A DNA stretch of 64,000 nt. Source: Linnemannia schmuckeri. Taxonomy: Eukaryota; Mortierellomycota; Mortierellomycetes; Mortierellales; Mortierellaceae. Under the pieces are notes generated by a model. It made no database searches, had not been told where the DNA came from, and saw only the letters and a program-made list of their open reading frames with translations. Position numbers and translations under genes: made by a program. Positions 48,009 through 58,498 of the stretch are shown in pieces. The first letter of the stretch is position 1. Each line of letters starts with the position of its first letter. The stretch is taken from NCBI GenBank assembly GCA_029449235.1, contig JANATG010000004.1, forward strand, positions 310,001 through 374,000, given 5' to 3'.

Positions 48009-48826
48009 ATGCGAAAAAAAGTCTTACGATCCATATTCATACAGGGGTGCCAGCTAACCCAATTTAATGTGAAAAAAACCCTTGAGCGCTAAGGGCACTG
48101 ATAATAACGCGCGCCGCTAAAGTGGCCGTATGTTTATGGAATTTAAACATTATCATATACCACTCCCCAATTAAAGGTTTATTACTCTGATATTTTTTAC
48201 AAGCATCTCCGGCATCCGCACATCCTTTTCCTCTACAATCAGTTTAGCTTTGTCCTTGTATGTGATCTTGGCATCAATAAAATGTATGCAGCCTATGTGG
48301 CTACTTTTGTTGCATTAATGCATGATGTACTAGTTTACCATAATGGGGCCGTTTTAAGCTTACGATAGCTTACTAATGTATAGGGTGGACCCTCTTTTCA
48401 TAACAAGTTTTAGAGATGGAAACGATTTGCTATATACAGTTTGGACAGTACTCAAGGATCAGTTTGTATGAGTTTTCTATGTACGTGGCCTTTTTTCTCA
48501 ATTCTTTCGCCAACAATACAATTGAACAGCAACCAAGTACATCATGTAGTAATGCAACAAAAGTAGCCACATAGGCTGCATACATTTTATTGATGCCAAG
48601 ATCACATACAAGGACAAAGCTAAACTGATTGTAGAGGAAAAGGATGTGCGGATGCCGGAGATGCTTGTAAAAAATATCAGAGTAATAAACCTTTAATTGG
48701 GGAGTGGTATATGATAATGTTTAAATTCCATAAACATACGGCCACTTTAGTGGCGCGCGTTAGCTTCCTCTTCTGTCATGGGATGGAGGAGGGAGTTGGA
48801 GAGGCTGACTTTCTTTATCATCTGCC
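47988..48826 (+). repeat. Right copy of the direct repeat, interrupted by a foldback element
   Basis: Homologous to 46038-46220. The left half (47988-48106) contains the final codons and TAA of the dehydrogenase ORF; the right half resumes at about 48763 (GCTTCCTC, GGATGGAGGAG) after the insertion. It shows the dehydrogenase sits between two diverged copies of one fungal sequence. Confidence 0.8.
48107..48760. mobile_element. Non-autonomous foldback MITE, Tc1/mariner-like (TA target)
   Basis: 654 bp with 225-bp near-perfect terminal inverted repeats (48107-48331 and 48536-48760) around a 204-bp centre. The ends read ACGCGCGCC[G/A]CTAAAGTGG. TA occurs on each side (48105-48106 and 48761-48762), as expected for a TA target duplication. 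Joining the flanks with one TA gives CTGATAATAGCTTCC, matching the unoccupied paralogue at about 46151 (TTGATAATGGCTTCC) base for base apart from two substitutions. No ORF of transposase size is present, so it must be mobilised in trans. Confidence 0.88.
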
Positions 48827-49328
48827 CTCAGATAAACAAAGTTTTTGATTTTTGATCGAGCCATCAATCGTCATCGCTTGGCAGAGGGTTTAGTCACTTT
48901 CCTTTTTCGGTCGATCGCTCTTTATCCAATTGGCATTGACGCAGTGCAAGAAAAAAAATACAACTTTCTTGTTCTATGTCGTATTTTGCTTCACTCTGTC
49001 ACTTCATGCTGCCTGACTGACTGAAAAAAAGCGGACCTTGGACGACCCAACCGGATAATAAAAAGGGCGGGCGGGAGTCCAATACTCCAGTGATATTAGA
49101 AATCCATTTCTTTTTTTTCTCTCTTTTTAAACCTTCATGACTTTTCGTCACACTCTCATCTTTCTTTCCTCTTGTTCATTCGTCCGCACATCCACTCACT
49201 CTTCTCTCTTCTCTCCTTTCTTCTCCCTCCCGATCATCAACCAATACAAACATTACTCATTCACTAATCGCATACACACTCACCCAACAACAAACATCAC
49301 TCATTCACCGACCCATCTTACATCAACA

Positions 49329-50996
49329 ATGACAACCGACTCCCTCACCGCCCCCACCTCCACAACCCCTACCCCAGAAACAATCTGGTACCTCGCCTAT
49401 GGAAGCAACATGGAACCAAAAGTCTTCTCCGGTCGGCGCAAAATCCAACCACTTGAGTCCCACGTCGTCACCGTCCCTAATTACTGGCTCTCCTTCGACA
49501 TTGGCGGGATCCCCTTTGTCGAGCCCTGTTTTGCGTCTATCCTTAAGATGGATCATTCAAGAATGCACCAGAAGGAGTACGCGCTCGAGGTGCATTCCAG
49601 GACGATGCATGGACGAGAGTTTGTCTGGGATGAAAGTCACCCTGAGAAATCGTACCCTCCCGTCTTGCAAGGTGTGGCGCACAAGATTACGTTGAGGGAT
49701 TGGCAATTGGTTATCCAGTCGGAGGTAATTGGAGATAAGGCTTGCTTGTTTTCCCCTCTGATTTTGATTTGGTTGTGTGTGGGGGTGTGTGCGTTTCTTT
49801 TCATGTGCGAACAATTGAAAAAAAAGGGGAGGCGGGAGGCTGTGGGCAGGGACAGGATGACAGGATGACGGAGTGACAGGATGACAGGGCGATAGGGTCC
49901 TACTACGTTTGACAGGCCCTGGAACATCGACACACGCAAAATTAATCAGAGAGCGCGCAGCCATTACGCACACAGAATGAGCAGAATTGCCAAAAGTAGA
50001 TGCAGGATCTATCGCGGCGAAATAGAAAACAAGGAAGAATGCATGGACAAATCTAGCAACTGGTCAGCACACTGTAGACATCACGCCGCCCAGATCGAGA
50101 TCTCTTGTTTGCCAAGAAAAAGGGAAAGGATTACGCGTAGCTAAAAAAATAGGAAAGGAAGGAATCCCTGACGCATGCATGGGCTGGATTGTTGGAGCGG
50201 GACATGAAATAAGCTGGATTGGGACACACGCAACACTTCTGTCAAGCACCTCTGCCAATTTCGTCCGCTACCTGATTCCCTCACCGATCAGCGCAGCCTT
50301 CGCGTATGCTTGCTACAACACCGCATCACTAAGCAAAACAATATTAATCCTGTCCTTTTTTTTCTAACTACAATCAATAAGGGAGGATGGGGCCATGATG
50401 TGCCTACAGGATACAACCAGATCCAAGTCGACTGCGTGCGACACGACAGCAAGGAGAAACTGCGGGCGTTCGTCCTCGAGTCCCGCCCTGTCTCCGTCAA
50501 GTCTCACTGCCAACCTAGCGCCCGCTACAAGAACCTATTGACCTCTGGAGCAGCTCACCACAAGCTCGATCCCTCCTACCAAAACTATCTCGCCAACATT
50601 GTTCCCTACGAGTGCACAGGAGTCCGGTCCAAGATCGCTCGAGTCCTCTTCACCCTGATTAACTCGCCCATGATCCTCATGTTTGCTGTCATTGTCCTCC
50701 GGAACAGGGGTAAACCTGTTGAGCAGCATACCAGACCCCCTTACTGGGCTGCGTGGGTCTTTGACAAGGCTGGTCGACTTTCGGCAACGATCCATGATTA
50801 TATGGTGGCGCCTATTTTCGGATCTGGACGGTGTTCGTCCCCACAGCAGCAGGTGATTACGAGGATGAGGATCCAAGAGTCACTGAAGGTGCCGCTTTCG
50901 GAGGAGGAACATCAAAAGTGTCGTGAGGCCGAGGCGGATAAGGAGCCTGAGGTCCTCAAGGCTGCCGAGAAGGTCGTCGAAAGCGTCGCCGAGTAA
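49329..50996 (+). CDS. Gamma-glutamylcyclotransferase-like protein (GliK-type fold)
   Basis: Two exons: 49329-49724 and 50382-50996 (intron 657 bp, GT..AG), 336 aa. Residues 21-28 read YLAYGSNM, the substrate loop of the cyclotransferase fold. The catalytic Glu of the family aligns with Glu132 (QSEGGWG), the very last codon of exon 1. The PSARYKNLLTSGAAHHKLDPSYQNYL block matches the C-terminal region of human GGCT. An added segment (about 219-238, LINSPMILMFAVIV) is hydrophobic enough for one membrane helix and a Glu/Lys-rich tail follows. Family members release 5-oxoproline from gamma-glutamyl peptides, either in glutathione turnover or as tailoring enzymes of sulphur-containing metabolites such as GliK. 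Which applies here is not shown. An in-frame ATG at 49137 would add only Ser/Thr/His-rich leader. Confidence 0.8.
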
Positions 50997-52243
50997 GCTG
51001 CTGGATCCAGGGAACATGTCTGAGCAATGAGCAAGGATGATGAGACTTGTTGTATCACCATAGAGGCAGCCACCCAACTCATGCATTCATGCATTCACAC
51101 ATATATAAACGAACATTTTTTTTTAAACAAAAGTAAGGATGCAAGAGGCAGCCGATCTGTCACAGAACGGAATGTTTGTTACTTTTGTGATCTGATCAGT
51201 TGTCTGATAGATGACCTTGTTTGTTTCAAAGACATAATATATCTGTCTTTCATCACTGATCAAACTGGTATGGGAACATTTGTGAAATTGACTCCAAATC
51301 AAAAGTAGAAAAGACCCCTTAACTGAATTTTCGCGAACTGAGTCGGTGTTGCAAAATAAGGTGGCGGCTAGGCAGCGGTGGCGATGCCTTAGATTAGCAG
51401 TCATATTCTTTGTAGACATAGTATTAGTAGTGCGCCCAGCCCTCTTGTCTGCTCTTTGTCCTTTTACACATCACTTCTTGGACAAGAGCAATACTGACAA
51501 GAGTTTCGTTGGCGCGTTACAGGTACAAACCCCCTCTTTGATATTATGAATAGAAGGTCCTTTTACACATCACTTCTTGGACAAGAGCAATACTGACAAG
51601 AGTTTCGTTGGCGCGTTACAGTATATTGTTTCGTGTGGTTCCATTAGGACATTACTATCACTACCCCGTACCAATTGAGGGCTTAACAGCGGTCCTATAA
51701 CTCTGGCCTTCGACCCTCTCCCTGAGTAACATCGGCTATGGGGTCACTGTGGCCTGTTCTTTTCGCTTTTTGACACATCTCTCTCGTGCGTCTATCACTT
51801 CCACAAAAGTGCATCTCTTGGAAACATCGTCAGGAGAAATGATAAGGAAAGGAAGGAGGAAGTACGGAGGAGGAAAAAGAGAGGGTGAGAGGAATGAGTG
51901 AGAAGCAAAGTAAATATACGAGGAAATGAAAAAATGGAGAGGGTGCCAAGGAAAATTAGAAAGTAATGGCACTAAAATTAACAAACCGACAAGAACAACA
52001 CTTGCTGTGCCTTCATCTGGGACGACGCGCGCCCTTTCTTTGTTCGTGTCATGCATACTCTCATGGTCTAGGTCGTTCTTGTTCTTTTTCTCGCCGTTGA
52101 TATCAGCTTTTTCTCGCTGGTGATGCTTCCATTTCCTTGACTTTATTGTTGTCGGCCAGCCACGCCAGTACGAGAACATTGGAAAAAAAGGACAAGGCGA
52201 ACGCGCTCCTGTCTCTCTTTTATTTTCTGTTGCGTTTCTTTTT
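50997..52243. other. Gap between the cyclotransferase gene and the MFS gene
   Basis: Holds dispersed repeat copy B and about 500 bp of purine-rich then CT-rich DNA. The two genes converge here, so it must contain both 3' ends. No additional gene was seen. Confidence 0.6.
51345..51730 (+). repeat. 287-bp dispersed repeat, copy B, with an internal 65-bp duplication
   Basis: Matches 26170-26456 (opposite strand). Inside, a 65-bp stretch beginning GTCCTTTTACACATC occurs twice, at 51458-51522 and 51557-51621, perfectly repeated and separated by 34 bp not found in copy A. The reading frame shared with copy A is open up to the duplication. Confidence 0.85.
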
Positions 52244-52770
52244 CTTTTCTTCCTTTCTTTCTTGGTATCCATGTCTCGAATTTCCACGGTTGTTATTATT
52301 CATGACCCCCAAAGTGCAAAGCAACCCTCGGGTCAGACAGATCTTTCTTTTTCAGTGATTTATTTTGAACCCGTACATTTTGGTCAAGTTGAATTTGTTA
52401 AAAAGAATGATTAAGCGTGAATGATGCAAAGGTGCTAGTGCAAGGGGTATACAAAAAAGAATGTCTATGTAGATTAGTGACTATGGAATGAAAAAGGTTA
52501 CTCCTTTCTGGCAAGGGATCCTCTGCGTCGAACAAAGAGCGACAGCATGAATCCAATTCCAATCATAGGCGTCAGCGTAATAAACAACGTCCTGAACGCC
52601 AACGCATACGCATGCACGACCTCGGCTCTCAATCCCTCAGGCAATGTAAAGATCACATTGATGTTCTCGATCACGTTCAGCTCCCGGAACACGGCCTGGC
52701 TGGCCTCGGGGAGCTTGGCGAGGTTGGTGGTCAAGGCGTTGTTGATGACGGCAGCGCAGACGGCGACACC
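52244..52770. repeat. Right arm of the 527-bp near-identical inverted repeat
   Basis: Reverse complement of 1-527; see that entry. The arm covers the 3' end and 3' flank of the MFS gene on the minus strand. At its outer end the left copy continues into a WD40 relic, whereas this copy continues into unrelated CT-rich DNA. Confidence 0.9.
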
Positions 52771-53990
52771 GACGGCGTTTCCGATACTGTTAATGAACAC
52801 GACGAATCCTGTAGCGACAGCCATGTCCTTGGCCTCAGTGCAGTCCTGACAGGCAAGGACACAGTTCTGGTAGATGAATCCTTGGCCGAGTCCCATGATG
52901 AGGACAAAGATGAGCTGCTTGGCGAGAGAAGTGTGTTCGTCGAAGAGGATGAAGAGGCCGACAGAGAGGGTAAGGGCAGCGGCGCCGAGGGTGATGAAGC
53001 GGCGGTAGTCCTTGACCTTTGCAAGGAGGAAGCCTGATGCGCCGGTCGAAAAGACAGCGCCGAGGACGGCGGGCATGAGACGGAGTCCCGAGTCGGTGAC
53101 CGATGTGGCTTGGACGACTTGGAAGTAGAGGGGGACGTAGAATCCACAGCCATTGAAGATGAGACCTGTGAGGAAGTTGACGGTGACCAGGAGGGCGACC
53201 TCACGGTTGAGGAAGAGGTACATGGGGATGATGGGCTCTTCCGCGCGCTGCTCGACAAAGACGAGGACAATGATCAACACTCCCATGACGCAGAAGAGCG
53301 AGATGATGGCGGCAGAGTTCCAGGCGTAGGCGGTGCCACCCCAGTTCAGTGGCAAGAGCAGACACAAGACGGCGCTAATGATGATCAATACACCAAAGTA
53401 GTCGACTCTCTTGAGCTTCTTCTGCAAGGTCTCTGTGCGCTTAAAGGGGATCTGATAGAACTTGCTGACCAGCAAGAAGGCAAAGATGCCAGTGGGGATG
53501 TTCATGTAGAAACACCACCTCCAAGTAGAATGCTCGACAAAGACACCCCCGAGCAGCGGTCCACAGATACCAGAAACACCGAACGCCAAATACGCCAGAG
53601 TCTGGTACCGCGCGCGCTCATTGATATCCTCAAACATGACCGAGACCATGATCATCATGATCGACAACAATCCTGCTCCACCGATTCCCTGGACGGCTCT
53701 GAAGATAATCAGCATGATCATGGACGAAGCAGCGCCACAGCCGATGGATCCGATGAGAAAGATGACGCTGGCGCCGAGGTACATGGGCTTGAGGCCAAAG
53801 ATGTCGGAGAAGCGACCGTAGAGAGACTGGAAGGCGGTGTAGGCGAGGAGGTATGCGGTGGCGATCCATGCCATCTGCGACTGAGCATTAAAGTCGGAAG
53901 AAATTTGGGGCAGGACGGTGGCGACGATGGTGTTATCCAGGGCTGCTAAGATGCATCCCAAGAACAGTCTACGGTTATGAAATGAAATGG

Positions 53991-54032
<42 letters not shown>

Positions 54033-54398
54033 AGTAGATAAGTTGGTTGTTACTTCGGTCACTCTCTCTTGCCATATTCATTTTTTTTCTGTCATGAGGT
54101 GGCCAAAGAAAATAATCAAGACATCATACCCAAGCAGCAAGAGAAAGCGACGAATGCCGGTTGGTGTGTGGTTTGCAGGCTTGTCCTGCTGTTCAAGGTC
54201 GCCCTCAAGCTTGTTGTCGCCGACAGACTTTTCGTTGGAGTCAAAGTCATGGATGCTGGCATCGGACTTGACTGTCGAGGTGGTGGTCGAGGGAAGGATG
54301 TTAAGTGCACCAGAGTCAGACTTGATGTCGTACGGTGGTGACGAGGAAGTTGTTGTTGCTGTTGTAGTAGCTATCGTTGTTCTCGGTGTGCCCTCCAT
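52498..54398 (-). CDS. 14-TM MFS exporter (drug:H+ antiporter-2 type), copy A
   Basis: Plasma-membrane, proton-driven exporter of small molecules; substrate not predictable. Exons (minus): 54130-54398 and 52498-53968, 579 aa. The N-terminus (about 80 residues) is cytosolic, Thr/Ser-rich, ending TGIRRFLLLLG. Membrane helices start with LFLGCILAALDNTIVATVLPQ. Motif A-type loop YGRFSDIFG follows SQMAWIATAYLLAYTAFQSL; the family-typical GIGGAGLLS and motif C-type SGICGPLLGGVFVEHSTWRW follow. The intron splits a Gly codon at the same place as in the paralogue at 60162, and the second exon is 1471 nt in both. A long A run lies in the intron beside the acceptor. TATAAAAG lies about 108 bp upstream (54506-54513). 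The 3' end is duplicated, inverted, at 1-527. Confidence 0.92.
53989..54031. repeat. Poly-A tract of about 40 bp in the MFS intron
   Basis: A continuous A run (T run on the coding strand) just upstream of the 3' splice site of the MFS intron, an extreme polypyrimidine tract. Its exact length may be uncertain because of sequencing. Confidence 0.85.
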
Positions 54399-54505
54399 GG
54401 TGGTATATCCTTGGAGTGTTTTCTTATGAAGGGGTATAAAGAGAGATGAGAAGTGAGCGATGAAGAGTAAGGGAAAAAAATGAAAGAAAGCGGGAGAGGG
54501 ATGAC

Positions 54506-54513
54506 CTTTTATA
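54506..54513 (-). promoter_or_regulatory. TATA box of MFS exporter copy A
   Basis: TATAAAAG on the minus strand, about 108 bp before the ATG at 54398. Confidence 0.65.
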
Positions 54514-54779
54514 AACAACAACAAAAGAGCGACAATCACTACAGATCGGGGATGTCTAAAGGGTCGGAGTATTTTCTTTTTTTTCTTTTTTTGTCTGATA
54601 CTCTAATCAAAAGTGTGCGTGTATAGAAACCATGCGACAAGCAAAAAGATTTCATTCGTGGTGACTGCGGGCCACGGATGGAACTGGAGTTCGTTGGAGT
54701 AACCTTATCATATATTATTTTACACGGCCCTCGTACGTCAGACCTCACTCTGCCTCCTTCCCATTTTCAAACTCCTTTT

Positions 54780-54826
<47 letters not shown>

Positions 54827-55705
54827 GAGGACTCTGGGCAAGAACGCTTAGTCAGGCCTTTGTTTCAAACTCTCTTTTGGCTTTTGCGTTTCGTCTAATA
54901 ACAGGCAAGCTACATGTCTTCGCATTGGCCATTCATTTCTCTCACTCTCAAGTTTAAACCATCACCCGTATTTCACTCGGTCTAGAACTACGGATAGCGA
55001 CGCAGTAAGGATAGACATATTAGACTCAAGAAAAAAAAATGTAGCATCAGCACAAGATCCTTTGGAGTGTAATGGAGTTTGTTGGAGCAACTGGAGAATG
55101 CGACGGCTTTCTAGGCCTAGAGGGGAAGGAAATAGGGAGTAGTTCTAAACAAAATCAAAGTACATTTGCTGTTTGAGCCTTGGGTGGGGTGGGCTCAGGG
55201 CAAAGAGGGGAAAGGCTGTCCCAGATCCGTAATGAGTTTCTTCTTGCTGTGGTATTTAGTGTCGTACTCCAGAAAATATCAGACCAGTAATGAACGATAC
55301 ATCACTTTTGGACTAACCAGGCCATCATCTATCAGACGACTGATCCGAGCAACAGATAAAGTCAAACCAAGGTTAAGGAGGCCATTTCATTTTGGATGAG
55401 GAGCGACACTTTTTCTTGTTCATTTTCTCAACCAATACAGGCAAACAGAGCATGGAAAATGCGCCCGAGTACACGCATTTTTAACATCACAACTCGCAAT
55501 ATATACAATTGTATCAATGATACAGTTTGTGACCAACTTGCATTGCTACTATATAAATGACCCATTATCGTCACAATGTAAACAACCTCCCGTTTTATCA
55601 ATAATACGATGTAATTGACGTACACTGTCGTCCTCCAAAAACATAAGAGGTGAATGGAAGGAGATAGGAAGAGAAAGAAGATAGAGAAGGCTGAGGAGGT
55701 AAGGA
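54514..55705. other. Upstream region of MFS copy A
   Basis: About 1.2 kb with a 38-bp T run and otherwise unremarkable AT-rich DNA. No gene, RNA or repeat was recognised beyond the short tracts. Confidence 0.55.
54782..54819. repeat. Poly-T tract, 38 bp
   Basis: Unbroken T run in non-coding DNA upstream of the MFS gene. Confidence 0.9.
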
Positions 55706-56174
55706 TTTTTTTTTTTTTTTAGATTATTGTCTTTTTATTAGTGGCTTGTGTCCGTAGACACTATGATTACTTTGTGCAATAGTTTTGTGTATTTCTTTTG
55801 TGATGTTTTTGGAGATATCGTCCCAAGACTGGGTCTGATCATGCAAAAAGAGGGCGATGTTGGCTGTGTGGACCCCAATCAGGCAACATGCTAAGAGTTT
55901 GAGGAGCGGAGATGTTGTACTCGGGTTTGATGGAGAACTCAGGAGGCGTGAAAGAGAGGACCGAGTGTAAATCCTCGTCCGACCAGAGGGGCTTGTCGGT
56001 ATATTCCTTCAGCGTGGACTGCCATGCCAGATATTTGGCAGAGCACTGAAAGACGTAGTGATTCTTGTCTGCTCTCTGCTCTCTACATCCTCGCATTTCG
56101 CACTTTGGGTCTTGATTCCAGGCGCAGTCGAAGGTATAGTGATAGTTGTGGTCATGACCACCAACATCAGACAA
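55706..56174 (-). mobile_element. 3' end of a dead LINE-like (non-LTR) retrotransposon
   Basis: Read on the minus strand, the first frame contains a Cys/His cluster (C.....KC...C......HYVFQC) and then AKYLAWQ. This resembles the zinc-binding tail found after many LINE reverse transcriptases. Near 55888 the frame shifts. It continues in the next frame as LIGVHTANIALFLHDQTQSW and on to a TAA at 55724-55726. Three bases after the stop comes an A run (T run 55706-55720 on the plus strand), the usual end of a target-primed insertion. No reverse transcriptase domain precedes it, so it is a 5'-truncated, frameshifted copy. The assignment rests on pattern, not on a database match. Confidence 0.5.
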
Positions 56175-56367
56175 AGTTCTCGCCCATAATCAAAACGCGC
56201 TTATTTCTAGTAAGAAAAAATAGCTCCTTTCTTACGCACACAAAATTTTCTACGTACAGTGAAACGTACGTAACTCTCAATCCACTTTGATGAGGATGCA
56301 CAGGCCATTGATAGTTTGCTTTTTCCCTTGGTCGCCTTTATTCAAACTCAATTGTCCCATTCCCATC

Positions 56368-58498
56368 TCAGATAACACTCGCGGACGCACCATCCTCAGC
56401 AGCATCAACAATAACCCCAGCAGCAGCATTAGCACACACCTTGCTCCGAATCTCAAAGACCCTCCTCGCTTTCTCCTCACTCGGCGACACAAATGGCGAC
56501 ACCGTCTCTTTAAACTCTTGCTTCGGCAACGCTCCAAAAGTAGGTCTGGTATGTACCATTCTCCTCACAAAAATCCTCCAAATCCAGTTGGGGATATGTT
56601 GCGACACAAATAGGGCAACCATTCCCATGAACCCCTTGCTGAGGATCATGCTTAAAAGAACACTATTCTGAGAGGCCTCGATGGCGGGGAGGTATCGCTC
56701 GGTTTGGTATTCGGCGAATGCCTTGTGGATAGCCTTGGAAGTATTGGTGGGCAGGGCGTAGATTTGGTTGGCGAGCACGATTGCATCGTGCATTGCTGTC
56801 ACCGCTCCTGTTGGGAAAAAAAGTTGCAAGAAAAAAGGATGAAGGTTTGTGAGCAAAAAAAACTGAATTAAAAGAACAAGGCACTCAGACGACAAACAAA
56901 CAGGCCATGGCTCAATCACGGCTGTTATCGAATTATGAATTGATTTGCTCTTCGTTACCTTGACCAGCAGACGGATTCAACTTGTGGCAAGCTATGAAAT
57001 GAACAGACGAAACAGTATGCGCTGAGTTTGCTATCCACATATTTTCACTCATTCGATAACAAAAAATAATGAACGCCAAGAAAACTCACCATCGCCAAGG
57101 AGGACACTGCGACCATGGTGCCAGGTCTTGAAAACCTTCTCCTCGAGCATGACCTTCGAGATACGATCTTGAGGCGTCCTGTCGTAGAGATATCCCATTG
57201 TCAAATTGGCACCTTCCTTTCCAAAGTAATGAATAGGAAAGTCTCTTGTTTCATCACACATCGACAGGGCGGCATAGGGACCCCACTCTGAATTCTCCGA
57301 GTGTCTGAACCGTTGCTCTTGGGCTGCTTTGCTCGATTCAGTCGATAAGTGATGGAATACAACCCAGCATATCCTGTTATCGATAGTCGTGAAATTTGTC
57401 CACTAAACGAGGCGTTTAGGAGTCGAAAACGTGAAAAAGGATACAAACCAGGTAAAACGGTTATTTAATGCGTGTATTTGGTGTGTGAGAAAATAATACA
57501 TTACAAAAAGATACCTCTGCAGCGATAATGCAACCATCAAAAAGTAATTGCAATTTACCCACGAAAACAAAACTTACAGTGTATGGTCTACCCTCACGAC
57601 CAAGAGTAAAGATAAACGGATAATCCGTATCCTTCAACTGAGGAAACTCTTCCGGGTCCAACGGCTCAGTCTGGCCTACAAGACAGGTGCAGTTAAAAGG
57701 CAAGTCTTCCTGATCCGATTTGGGGAGCCGGTCTTGCTGTTTCAAGGTTTCGTAGAGTCGTTGACGGACAGCGCTGTAGGCACCGTCAGCGCCGACGAGA
57801 ATGTCTCCCTCGTAGATAGAGTTGTCGCTGGTTTGAACCTTGACCCGCTCGTCGTCTTCGCTGATGGTCAGGGCTCGTTTTCCGAGCAGAATCTTGTGTG
57901 CTGGGACTTGAGTCAACAAGAGATCGTACAGCTGAGGTCGAGCAACAATGTAGTTCGGGTATCCGTACCTGAGGGAGGTGAAAGGGAAGGAAGGAAGAGT
58001 GGCAATCGTCAGACAGTCGCTCTTCCCTGACAGCACAGCCAATTTAACTGGAGATTGTGCATACTAACTTACACTTCCTTGGTAGCAGACCAGTCGAGCC
58101 TGAGCAAGGACTCGCCAGTCTCAGAGATGCCTCTCGAGAAGGTGTAGGGCTTTGCCATGGCCTGGTACTTTTCTGCGATCCCAAGCTGAGCAAACACTGG
58201 CAAGACCTGCCCTCCCAGACTCATTGCCGATCCTGTCCATTCAAATGAAATGCCGGCATTAGAAAAAGGAGGCACCATAATCACATTACAAAGCGTGGAA
58301 GGCAGGGCAAAAGGAGGGAGAGAGGGAGGTAAGGATGGGAAGGTTACCGAGGGGCTTGAAACTCGAGGCTCGTTCGAGGATGAGGTAGGGGATATCAACG
58401 CGTTCGAGCAAGGCTCCCAGGAGGAGTCCGCCCAGACCAGCACCGACAATAATGACGGTCGGTTTAGGGTTTGTGTCAACTTCGGTCGTGTCGGGCAT
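56368..58498 (-). CDS. FAD-dependent monooxygenase (aromatic-hydroxylase / UbiH-like)
   Basis: Flavoprotein hydroxylase of the PHBH fold, NAD(P)H- and O2-dependent; substrate unknown. Exons (minus): 58348-58498, 58073-58232, 57578-57968, 57090-57402, 56959-56991, 56368-56807; 1488 nt, 495 aa. GAGLGG (residues 19-24) opens the FAD-binding Rossmann fold, GADGAYSAVR (about 163-172) is the second FAD/NAD motif, and GDACHKLNPSAGQG (from about 337) is the GD motif contacting the FAD ribityl chain. That last motif is split over three exons, the middle one only 33 bp. The C-terminal region is helical with a hydrophobic stretch (SMILSKGFMGMVALFV) that may hold it to a membrane. All splice sites are GT..AG. 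It lies between the two paralogous MFS exporters, which suggests but does not show a shared oxidation-and-export role. Confidence 0.88.

Noticed and set aside
52737..53949. Long frames opposite the MFS genes (for example 53110-53949 plus)
   Set aside because: Antisense shadows rich in Asp/Glu/Gly with no homology.
55428..55625. Short hydrophobic minus-strand frame
   Set aside because: 65 codons of AT-rich DNA without homology, promoter or paired exon.
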